Shown here one piece after another: positions 43,861 to 50,810 of a stretch of 64,000 nucleotides of DNA. Position 1 is the first letter of the stretch, and every line of letters starts with the position of its first letter. Both the position numbers and the translations under genes were made by a program. The DNA lies in NCBI GenBank assembly GCA_035295125.1, contig DATGJP010000067.1, positions 186,001 through 250,000 on the forward strand, read 5' to 3'. The notes beneath the pieces were generated by a model. The model was not told where the DNA came from. It saw only the letters and a program-made list of their open reading frames with translations, and did no database searches. Source of the stretch: JAICMB01 sp035295125 (GTDB lineage: Bacteria > Acidobacteriota > Terriglobia > Bryobacterales > Bryobacteraceae).

Positions 43861-44393
43861 TGACCTGGATCTTTGGGCTGCTGCTCCCGAAACGGGACAA
43901 AGAGATGCTGTTGGGCGACCTCCTGGAGGAGCGGCTGCTGATCGAGTCCTCCACGGGGCGGCGCGAGGCTGCACGTTGGTACCGCCGGCAGGTCCTCAGA
44001 TCCTGCGGGCCGGTGATGTGGGCAAACTTTCGGCGCGGCGGTTGGCTGAAGACGTTGGGCGCCGCGTTTGCCGGCTACTTCGCCGTCGCAATTCTTGTGA
44101 TGGCATCGGACGTTCTGATGTCCAGGTTGCTCGCTGCCGGCCGAGTCCTGTATCCACTTGTGAGTTTGGCGGCGGGATGTGCCGCGATGGTGTTCGGTGG
44201 TTATCTTGCGGCGTCGATGCGACGGGGAGCGCCCGCCGTCCTGGCGGTGATGGCGGCGATCCTGGGCGTGTTATCGCTGGCGGCGACGGGTGACCAGGCT
44301 CCGGTCTGGTATCAAATCGCGCTGATCGTCATGGGGCCCGTTGCAGCAATGGTGGGAGGCCGTATGCGCAGTCGCGGGAGGGGAGAAACGTGA
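43857..44393 (+). CDS. Membrane protein with ADOP permease prefix-like domain
   Basis: Residues 1-60 (KEMLLGDLLEERLL, then RREAARWYRRQVLRS) resemble the 'permease prefix' domain that opens many ADOP transporters and usually follows PadR. Here, instead of permease units, four membrane helices follow at about 66-160 and the protein stops at 178 residues. It is coupled to PadR before it and to the TIGR03067-like gene after it. It may be a reduced ADOP protein or an independent partner of the regulator. Confidence 0.72.
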   Translation: MMTWIFGLLLPKRDKEMLLGDLLEERLLIESSTGRREAARWYRRQVLRSCGPVMWANFRRGGWLKTLGAAFAGYFAVAILVMASDVLMSRLLAAGRVLYPLVSLAAGCAAMVFGGYLAASMRRGAPAVLAVMAAILGVLSLAATGDQAPVWYQIALIVMGPVAAMVGGRMRSRGRGET

Positions 44394-45178
44394 AAGAGGA
44401 TCTGAAAAACCTACAGGGGACCTGGCGGGTATCCGCACTGGAAGTGGATGGGCAGACCATGTCGGCTGCGGCGCTCGGTGGCGCTCAAATCACCGTGAAA
44501 GGCGACCGGTTCATCTCCACGGGCATGGGCGCCGCTTACGAGGGGGCGATCGAGCTTGACGGATCCGTGAAACCGAAGGCCATGGACCTGAAGTTCGACA
44601 CCGGCCCCGAGAAGGGCAACACAAACGCCGGCATCTACGAGTTGAGTGGCGATACCTGGCGAATTTGCTTGAACACCCGAGGCAGGAAAAGGCCGGAGAA
44701 ATTCGCCGCGCCGCCGGGCACGGGCATCGCCGTCGAAGTACTCGAACGTGGCGCCGCCACCGTGAAACCCGCGGAGATCATCCCTCCGGAACTCGAGAAT
44801 GTGCGTCTCGAGCCTGCACCCGAGCTGGCCGGTGAATGGATCATGGTCTCCGGCTCACTTGACGGTCACCCATTGGATAAAAGGCTGGTCAAAATCGGTA
44901 GGCGCATCGTCGCCGGTAACGACATGACCGTCATGTTTGGGAGTGATGTTCACTCGAAAGCAAAGTACACCGTCGACCGTTCGAAAACGCCCGCGGCCAT
45001 CGATATTTACAACACCGCCGGCGGTAGCGCCGGTAAACTCCAATATGGCATCTACGTCGTGGACGGAAAGACGCTGAAGCTGGCAATTGCAGCGCCCGGC
45101 CGCGATCGTCCTGACGATTTCCAGTCGGCGATCGGCGACGGCAGGACCGTTGTGGTCTGGACCGCCGCGGCTAAATAG
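44390..45178 (+). CDS. Tandem TIGR03067-like domain protein
   Basis: Two copies of a roughly 125-residue lipocalin-like domain are visible, starting with LKNLQGTWRVSALEVDG at residue 3 and LAGEWIMVSGSLDGHPL near 146. Each continues with IELDGSVKPKAMDLKFD-like and GIYELSGDTWRICLN-like strands. This pattern matches TIGR03067, common in Planctomycetes and Acidobacteria and of unknown function. No signal peptide is visible. The GTG start overlaps the membrane gene as GTGA. Confidence 0.75.
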   Translation: MKEDLKNLQGTWRVSALEVDGQTMSAAALGGAQITVKGDRFISTGMGAAYEGAIELDGSVKPKAMDLKFDTGPEKGNTNAGIYELSGDTWRICLNTRGRKRPEKFAAPPGTGIAVEVLERGAATVKPAEIIPPELENVRLEPAPELAGEWIMVSGSLDGHPLDKRLVKIGRRIVAGNDMTVMFGSDVHSKAKYTVDRSKTPAAIDIYNTAGGSAGKLQYGIYVVDGKTLKLAIAAPGRDRPDDFQSAIGDGRTVVVWTAAAK

Positions 45179-45179
45179 C

Positions 45180-45620
45180 ATGCTTCCGGGCTTCGTTTGC
45201 ATCGACCATCTCGCGATTGCCGTGCGGCCGGGCGAGTTGGAACAGCAGGTGGCGGCATACAAGAATCTCGGCTTCGAGGAAGTGCACCGCGAGGACGTTC
45301 TGGGGCTCGACCAGGTTCGTGAAGTGCTGCTGCGCATCGGCGAGGGCCCGAATATGGTCCAGTTGCTGGAACCGCTGAGCGACGCTTCGCCCGTCGCAAA
45401 ACTCATCGAGCGAAACGGAGGGCGCGGTGGATTCGCGCACGTCGCTTACCGGGTTGCCGATATTCAGGCCGCTTTCGACCATCTGCGGGCCAAGGGTGTG
45501 CAAATTGTGGACAGCGCACCGCGGCCGGGTTCTCGCGGCACGACGGTGTTTTTCGTGCATCCCAAGGCGTTTGGCTACCTGCTTGAAGTGGTCGAGGAAA
45601 GCGGCACCGATCCCGGTTGA
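45180..45620 (+). CDS. mce: Methylmalonyl-CoA epimerase (VOC fold)
   Basis: This enzyme interconverts the R and S forms of methylmalonyl-CoA in propionate metabolism. The VOC metal ligands appear as the histidines in CIDHLAIAV and FAHVAYRV and the glutamate in YLLEVVEE, with the typical MVQLLEPL strand. ATG 45180 directly follows the TIGR03067 stop; codons upstream overlap that gene and are not used. At 146 residues it fits the family. The mutase genes are not in the window. Confidence 0.83.
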   Translation: MLPGFVCIDHLAIAVRPGELEQQVAAYKNLGFEEVHREDVLGLDQVREVLLRIGEGPNMVQLLEPLSDASPVAKLIERNGGRGGFAHVAYRVADIQAAFDHLRAKGVQIVDSAPRPGSRGTTVFFVHPKAFGYLLEVVEESGTDPG

Positions 45621-45629
45621 AAGTCTCCT

Positions 45630-45713
45630 CAAGGGTGAAGCAGGCGGTTTCGCCCGCCTTTGTTGGACTTCACCGGGAATGCACACGCGAAAACGCCTGC
45701 TTCGCCCTTCCAC
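45630..45713. repeat. REPIN-like inverted pair of REP elements
   Basis: AAGGGTGAAGCAGGCGGTTT near 45631 faces GAAAACGCCTGCTTCGCCCTT near 45689-45709, nearly a perfect inverted pair around a short spacer. Each arm matches the REP-like family consensus. Confidence 0.6.
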
Positions 45714-45744
45714 TTTTCATCGTGAAACTCACCCTGCTTGGTAT

Positions 45745-46602
45745 ATGCTGAGTATCAGGCAGCGCCTCTTTTCGATGGCTTTTATCAGCGTTTCCGGCGA
45801 AGTGGGATGCCCCTACGAAGAGGTTGCCGAACTCATCGCGCGCGACCTTTCCGCGGAGCTGCTGGCCGGAGCGAATCTGCAGCATCGCATAGCGGAGGAA
45901 TTTGGCGCCGCTTCGATACCTGAGAAAGCGCGAAAGTATGTAACGAGGTCGATCGCCTGTAGGATTGGCACTTCAAAACACGTTGTCATCAGCGGCCCTA
46001 AGTCGGAATCCGTCATCCGCGATCTTCCGTCGTCTCTGCGAATGCACGTGTTTCGCGATCGCGGCGGCAAAGTTCGAGATTTCGACATCGTTCTGAATGC
46101 GAATTCGCTGGATTGTCCGCAGATGGCTCAGATCGCCCACTCCACGATTTGCACCATGGGCCTGCTCACGAGCGGCTATTTGTCTGAAAAAGACGAAGCG
46201 CAAGCACAGTTCGATCTCCGCCTGCAGATGGCCAGGTTCGGAATTGCGCCACAGCACGGAACCGCCGCGGCACGCAAACAATTCAATCATCCCAGTGAAG
46301 AGATCTTCGCCAATCTGCTCGATTTTTACGGAATCCGTTGGGAGTACGAACCGCGCAGTTTTCCTCTGCAATGGGACAAGGATGGAAACGTACTCGAAGC
46401 GTTCAGTCCCGACTTTTATCTGCCCGAGGCCGACCTCTATGTCGAGATCACGACCATGAAGCAGTCGCTGGTTACCAGAAAGAATCGCAAGGTGCGCCTG
46501 CTGCGCGCGATCTATCCACACGTCAACATTCAGGTGTTCTATCAGAAGGACTTTCAGGACCTGGTGAGCAAGTACGGCCTGAGTGAACGAGTTGCCGGCT
46601 GA
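45745..46602 (+). CDS. Fusion of cytidylate-kinase-like and PD-(D/E)XK-like domains
   Basis: I chose the ATG at 45745; the frame is open further upstream but overlaps mce. Residues 12-140 resemble the cytidylate kinase-like family (AFISVSGEVGCPYEEVAELI at the start, HVVISGPKSESVIRDLPSSL in the middle, DIVLNANSLDCPQMAQI at the end), but the P-loop lysine and the middle of the kinase are missing. Residues 180-275 look like a PD-(D/E)XK nuclease fold: E185/E186, P222-D223 and E234, with T236 where lysine is usual. It overlaps hpt as TGATG, so a role linked to purine nucleotides is possible. Both domain calls are inferences from motifs. Confidence 0.6.
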   Translation: MLSIRQRLFSMAFISVSGEVGCPYEEVAELIARDLSAELLAGANLQHRIAEEFGAASIPEKARKYVTRSIACRIGTSKHVVISGPKSESVIRDLPSSLRMHVFRDRGGKVRDFDIVLNANSLDCPQMAQIAHSTICTMGLLTSGYLSEKDEAQAQFDLRLQMARFGIAPQHGTAAARKQFNHPSEEIFANLLDFYGIRWEYEPRSFPLQWDKDGNVLEAFSPDFYLPEADLYVEITTMKQSLVTRKNRKVRLLRAIYPHVNIQVFYQKDFQDLVSKYGLSERVAG

Positions 46603-47129
46603 TGGATCCGGTCATTGAGCGAATCCTGTTCACCGAGGAACAGATCGCGGCCCGTATCCGCGAGGTGGGCGCGGAGATATCGAGCAAATATGCCGGGCGC
46701 GAGTTGAAGCTGATCGGCGTTCTCAAGGGCTCCATCTATTTCCTGACCGCGCTGTCGCGAGAAATCAGCGTTCCGGTGAAGATCGATTTGCTCGCAATAT
46801 CGAGTTTCATGAAGGGCGCGCCGGGCGTGGTCCGCATCGCGAAGGACCTGGACGACACGATTGAGGGCGAAGACGTGCTTCTGGTGGAGGACATCATCGA
46901 CACAGGTCTGACAATCCGCTATCTTTTGCAGACCCTCGCTTCGCGCCGGCCACGCTCGCTCGGGCTTTGCACTTTGCTCGACCGCACCACCCGGCGCCTG
47001 GTGCCTGTGCCGATCGATTTCCGGTGCTTCGAAATCCCAGACCGCTTCGTCGTCGGTTTCGGGCTGGATTATAAACAGCTCTACCGGAATCTGGGGTATA
47101 TCGGGGTCTTGCGGCACGAGCACTTCTGA
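46602..47129 (+). CDS. hpt: Hypoxanthine phosphoribosyltransferase
   Basis: Hpt salvages hypoxanthine (and guanine) to IMP and GMP using PRPP. The PRPP motif VLLVEDIIDTGLTIRYL is near residue 90, with LIGVLKGSIYFLTAL near 37 and the mobile-loop sequence ISSFMKGAPGVVRI near 66. The base-binding end FEIPDRFVVGFGLDYKQLYR is intact. It is coupled to the fusion gene upstream by a TGATG overlap. Length 175 fits the family. Confidence 0.93.
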   Translation: MDPVIERILFTEEQIAARIREVGAEISSKYAGRELKLIGVLKGSIYFLTALSREISVPVKIDLLAISSFMKGAPGVVRIAKDLDDTIEGEDVLLVEDIIDTGLTIRYLLQTLASRRPRSLGLCTLLDRTTRRLVPVPIDFRCFEIPDRFVVGFGLDYKQLYRNLGYIGVLRHEHF

Positions 47130-47169
47130 GAGAGCGAAATCTCTTCCCACTTCCCGTAATCTAAGAGAT

Positions 47170-48120
47170 ATGGCCACGACAGTGTGGAAAGGGCATCTCA
47201 CGTTTGGGCTGGTATCGATACCAGTCCGCATGGTTCGGGCGGCGCGTCCGGAGAAGGTGAGTCTGCATCAGGTATATCGGCCCGCGCGAACGGCCACTCG
47301 GGAACCTGAGGAGGAGCACGTAGCCGAGATACACAGCGCCGCGTCCGTTGCGAAGCCCTTTATCGCGGCGAAGGAACAGGATATTACGCCGGTCAGCCGT
47401 GTGCAGCAACGCCTTCTCGATCCTGTCGAGCAGACCCCGATCCCCTCAAGCGAGATCTTAAAGGGATACGAATACGCCAAGGACCAATATGTTGTCATCG
47501 ACAAGGAAGACATCCGGAAGCTTACGCCGCAGACCGGGACCGAAATGCAGATTGTCGAGTTCGTCCGGCTTGCCGAAATCGACCCGGTGTACCTGGAGAC
47601 CTCGTATTACATGATTCCGGATGGCGCCGGCGAGAAGCCGTACGCACTACTGTTCGAGGGCATGCGGGAAACCGGGTATGTAGCATTGGCTGAGGTCGCC
47701 ATGCACCGGCGAGAGCACGTAATGATCCTGCGTCCCGGCAGGAACGGCATCATCAGCCATACGATGTTCTATTCCGACGAGGTTCGAACGATCGAAGAGT
47801 TTCGCACGGATAAAAGCCTCGTCACGCCGAAGGAGCTTGGTTTGGCGAAGACCCTGATCGAAGCGCTTGCCGCGCCTTTTGAACCTGCGAAATTCAAGGA
47901 TAAGTATCGCGAGCGGCTGCGCCAACTCATCGAAGCCAAGGCAGAAGGCAGGGAACTGGCCCAGGCGGCTCCGCAGCCGGCGGCGAAAGTTGTCGACATA
48001 ATGGAGGCGCTGCAGAAGAGCCTGGCGGCGGTCAAGCGCGAGGAGACACCTCCGCGTATGCCTGTGAAGGCGGAAAAGGCCGCGGCGAAACCGAAATCGC
48101 GGCGCGGCGGTTCGAGTTAG
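47170..48120 (+). CDS. ku: Ku-family DNA end-binding protein
   Basis: Bacterial Ku binds double-strand breaks and recruits the ligase LigD for end joining. It begins VWKGHLTFGLVSIPVRMVRA and contains LKGYEYAKDQYVVIDKEDI, IDPVYLETSYYMIPD and the core HVMILRPGRNGIISHTMFY. Between the first strand and LKGYEY it carries about 35 extra residues. The Lys/Ala-rich tail (about 280-316) probably contacts DNA or LigD. No ligD is in the window. Confidence 0.92.
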   Translation: MATTVWKGHLTFGLVSIPVRMVRAARPEKVSLHQVYRPARTATREPEEEHVAEIHSAASVAKPFIAAKEQDITPVSRVQQRLLDPVEQTPIPSSEILKGYEYAKDQYVVIDKEDIRKLTPQTGTEMQIVEFVRLAEIDPVYLETSYYMIPDGAGEKPYALLFEGMRETGYVALAEVAMHRREHVMILRPGRNGIISHTMFYSDEVRTIEEFRTDKSLVTPKELGLAKTLIEALAAPFEPAKFKDKYRERLRQLIEAKAEGRELAQAAPQPAAKVVDIMEALQKSLAAVKREETPPRMPVKAEKAAAKPKSRRGGSS

Positions 48121-48148
48121 GCTACTGCCTGAGCCCGGGTGGGGCAGA

Positions 48149-48317
48149 CTGTGGAAGGGTGAAGCAAACGGTTCGACTGCCCTTGGACAAGACACCAATG
48201 CACAGGTCGGTTGCAAACCGCCAGCCTCGCCGCAACCAAAGAATATTCAAGTTCCACATGCACGTTCATCATGAGAACCAAAAGGCAGGCGGAACCGCCT
48301 ACGGCACCTGTCCACAG
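48149..48317. repeat. REPIN-like element with imperfect inverted ends
   Basis: CTGTGGAAGGGTGAAGC starts the left end, and the right end reads, on the opposite strand, CTGTGGACAGGTGCCGTAGG; both continue into CGGTTC. The inverted pair encloses about 110 bases with no open frame I trust. It lies between ku and the convergent TIM-barrel gene. Confidence 0.5.
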
Positions 48318-48379
48318 CATGCCCCATGGGGATTTTCGACGGTGCCACGCGATGATCTGGCGTACATCTCGAATAAGGC

Positions 48380-49456
48380 TTAAGCGCGCCAGCGAATTCC
48401 CAAGTCGAGCTGCTTGCGGCAGTAGTCAAGACTGCGCTCCATGTGTTCCAATTGCTGCCGTTTGAGCGCATCCATGTAGCGGCCGCGCAACGTAGGATCG
48501 TCCGCCGTGATCTGCGGCTTTTCATATGCCCGTCCGCGTTTCGCTAGCGCGATGAATCGCTCGAGGTCGCGTGAGCGGCCGCGTGGAAACCACTTCGTCC
48601 AGAATTCGTCGCTGTAGACCGGCAGAACGACGGGCGGGCGGCCCGTAATGGGTTTGCAGTAGATGTGCACCTGCGGCAGAATCTCGGCGGCGCGTGCCAC
48701 CAGCGCTTTGAAATCGACCGTTCCCTCGCCTAGCGGAACCCATTGGACGGCGATCCCGCCCGGATGCTCGTACACCACGGAATCGCGAAGGTGGAACGAT
48801 ACGGCGTAGGGTCCGAGCTCCTCGACGGTCGTGAGCGGATCTTCCGCCACAAAAACCGGGTTGCCCGTGTCGAGATACGACCCGACGAATTCCTTGCCCG
48901 CGGTCTCAATCACGGTGCGCGTTTGCCATGCCTGCAGATCCTTGTGGTTTTCGATTCCAATTTTCAGACCTGCGTCCATCACCTGGCTACGTACCTCGCG
49001 GAGAATCTTGAGCGCCGTTTCGATGTGGCGCTCCACCGGTCCGTCGTCCGGCATGCTGTAGCGGTCACCGGCTATCAGAGCCCGTACAATTGGCGAACCC
49101 ATCGCGGCAGCGCGTTCGATGTTCTTGCGCAACGCGGCGACCACCTGCGGATAAGCATCGGCAGTCTTGGGAAGGATCGCGCCGCCGCCTGTTTCGAGGT
49201 GCAACCCCAGGTCTTTCGACCAGGCGCGGACCTCAGCCCAGTGCTTGGCATCCATCACGCCAGGGTCAATGGAGTCCTGCAGGAATATGGCATCCAGTTT
49301 TTGCGCCACACAGTAGTCCGCCAACTGGCGATCGTTCCAGCCCTGATAACGAAGGCAATAGGTATTGAGGCCGAGAGGCCATGTTCGAGACGCGGCAAAT
49401 GACGCTCGTTGAAAAAAGGGAAGAGCGGAGCTGAGGAGGAAATTACGCCGGGTCAT
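48380..49456 (-). CDS. Exported sugar phosphate isomerase/epimerase-like TIM barrel
   Basis: This belongs to the AP-endonuclease-2/xylose-isomerase-like superfamily, which often isomerises or epimerises sugars. An N-terminal RR signal (TRRNFLLSSALPFFQRASFA) suggests Tat export. The metal-binding pattern is visible as LKIGIENHKD (Glu) near residue 165, FVGSYLDTGNP (Asp) near 192, and AVSFHLRDSV (His) near 220. The substrate is unknown. Similar exported pairs with Gfo/Idh/MocA proteins occur in Acidobacteria, although here that gene is 16 kb away. Confidence 0.8.
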   Translation of the reverse strand: MTRRNFLLSSALPFFQRASFAASRTWPLGLNTYCLRYQGWNDRQLADYCVAQKLDAIFLQDSIDPGVMDAKHWAEVRAWSKDLGLHLETGGGAILPKTADAYPQVVAALRKNIERAAAMGSPIVRALIAGDRYSMPDDGPVERHIETALKILREVRSQVMDAGLKIGIENHKDLQAWQTRTVIETAGKEFVGSYLDTGNPVFVAEDPLTTVEELGPYAVSFHLRDSVVYEHPGGIAVQWVPLGEGTVDFKALVARAAEILPQVHIYCKPITGRPPVVLPVYSDEFWTKWFPRGRSRDLERFIALAKRGRAYEKPQITADDPTLRGRYMDALKRQQLEHMERSLDYCRKQLDLGIRWRA

Positions 49457-49549
49457 GAACCCGAGTATGGCAGGCTAAACAGTCATCGCGCATGGGCAAC
49501 CCGTAACGGGGACCGCATGCGCGATGTTAGAAATCTGTGAAGAGAAGGC

Positions 49550-49705
49550 TTACTTCGTGGTAGCTGTCGTGTCGGTCTTCTTTGCCTTCTTGGGCTTCTT
49601 GCTCTTCGTGGTCTTTGTGCTGGTCGTGTCGGTCTTGTCCTGGGCGATAACAGCAACGCCGGTCAGGAACGACAGGCCGAGCATAAGAGTCATGAGCTTC
49701 TTCAT
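49550..49705 (-). CDS. Small secreted Lys/Thr-rich protein
   Basis: AAGGAG nine bases upstream fixes the ATG at 49705, giving 51 residues. The signal peptide (KLMTLMLGLSFLTGVAVIAQ) leaves a mature peptide of about 31 residues made mostly of Asp, Thr and Lys (DKTDTTSTKTTKSKKPKKAK). Low-complexity peptides of this kind recur in Acidobacteria; I know of no function. The frame is open further upstream, but the ribosome site decides. Confidence 0.72.
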   Translation of the reverse strand: MKKLMTLMLGLSFLTGVAVIAQDKTDTTSTKTTKSKKPKKAKKTDTTATTK

Positions 49706-49973
49706 TGGTTGGTTCTCCTTAATTCGATGGCGAGTTGAATCATCAACTTCAACTCCATGATGACAACGCCACATGAAGTCGTTCTTAAGTGCCTATTAAA
49801 TCAAATTAACGGAGCGGGCCTTCGGACGTTAGAACATGGTGAGATAGAGGCGTTCACAACCGCAAGGATTTATCTGCGCCGCCTCTAAGCTGCTGAAAGA
49901 TATGGGTTTGAGATGGTGCGCCAATTGACGCGGAAATGCGGATTTGCCCTGCTAAGGCCTATTATTAAATCGC

Positions 49974-50192
49974 ATGAAGAAAAGGGATATCACCAAGCAA
50001 CTCGCCCGCAGCGCCCGCCTGACCCAAGCCGAGGCAGCCGATGAGGTCGACCGCGTCGTCAGTGAACTGGTGCGTCGGGTACGCAAAGGCCAATCCGTTT
50101 CATTGCCGGGGTTCGGAACGTTCGCGCCGGACAAGGATGCAGAGTTTCCGCTCGAGCGCTGGGTCAAGAGCCTGAACAAGGGGCATTCGTGA
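49974..50192 (+). CDS. Short HU/IHF-like protein
   Basis: The first 52 residues match HU (KKRDITKQLARSARLTQAEA, then VSLPGFGTFAPD). HU normally has about 90 residues and binds DNA with a beta arm containing a GRNPxTG motif; this protein ends at 72 residues with ERWVKSLNKGHS and has no such arm. It may keep the dimer fold but bind DNA weakly, or pair with another HU-like chain. The stop overlaps the TIR gene as GTGA, so the two are made together. Confidence 0.78.
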   Translation: MKKRDITKQLARSARLTQAEAADEVDRVVSELVRRVRKGQSVSLPGFGTFAPDKDAEFPLERWVKSLNKGHS

Positions 50193-50767
50193 GGCGGCCC
50201 CGCGGCATCTCCCGAGAACGGATCGCGGGGGTCCTTAGGCAATCCATCGAGCGAGGCGTAATGGTCGACATCGATGACCTCGGCGTGTTCATTCCCGGAG
50301 CTCACCACGGATTTCGTTTTGTGCCGGAGACCCGGCCGCGCGTGTTCATTGCCTATGTCCACGAGGATCTCGAAGCCGCCAATCGTCTTTATGCCGGCTT
50401 GTTGGAGGGAGGCGCGCGTCCTTGGATCGACAAAAAGAAGCTGTTGCCCGGTCAGAACTGGCCGCGCGCAATCGAAACGGCAATCGGAACCTCCGACTTC
50501 TTCATCCCGTGTTTCTCTACAAACGCCGTCTCGCGGCGAGGTGTCTTCAATGCCGAGCTTCGCTACGCGCTGGAATGCGCAAACCGGATTCCACTCGACC
50601 AGATCTTCATCATTCCGACCCGCCTGGACGAATGTGTTGTGCCGCAGCAGATTCGCAGCCGGATACACTGCGTGGACTTGTTTCCGGACTGGCACGTGGG
50701 GCTATCGACGATTTTGAAAACCATCCATCAGCAGGTGTCCAAACGAGAATACAAGCGCCCGGCGTGA
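50189..50767 (+). CDS. TIR-domain protein with HU-like N-terminal segment
   Basis: TIR domains of bacteria commonly cleave NAD+ or make cyclic ADP-ribose signals in anti-phage defence. Residues 50-175 show the TIR order: RVFIAYVHEDLEAANRLYAG, the BB-loop region WIDKKKLLPGQNWPRAIETA and then SRRGVFNAELRYAL, where E123 sits at the catalytic glutamate position. Residues 8-40 (RERIAGVLRQSIERGVMVDI then DDLGVFIPG) resemble the second helix and first strands of HU. The GTG start overlaps the HU-like gene. I infer a two-protein module in which the HU parts pair. No separate sensor such as ThsA or Argonaute is nearby. Confidence 0.8.
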   Translation: MRRPRGISRERIAGVLRQSIERGVMVDIDDLGVFIPGAHHGFRFVPETRPRVFIAYVHEDLEAANRLYAGLLEGGARPWIDKKKLLPGQNWPRAIETAIGTSDFFIPCFSTNAVSRRGVFNAELRYALECANRIPLDQIFIIPTRLDECVVPQQIRSRIHCVDLFPDWHVGLSTILKTIHQQVSKREYKRPA

Positions 50768-50810
50768 AAGGATTCCACCTTTCGCGGCATTTCGTAACTT
50801 GGAGGACGTC

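Noticed and set aside
48121..48379. Possible tRNA (GGTTCGAC-like T-loop sequence)
   Set aside because: No cloverleaf can be drawn: acceptor and anticodon stems are missing. The sequence is explained by the REPIN-like element.
49921..49966. TTGACG and TATTAT before the HU-like gene as a promoter
   Set aside because: The boxes are about 29 bases apart, far from the 16-18 base spacing required.
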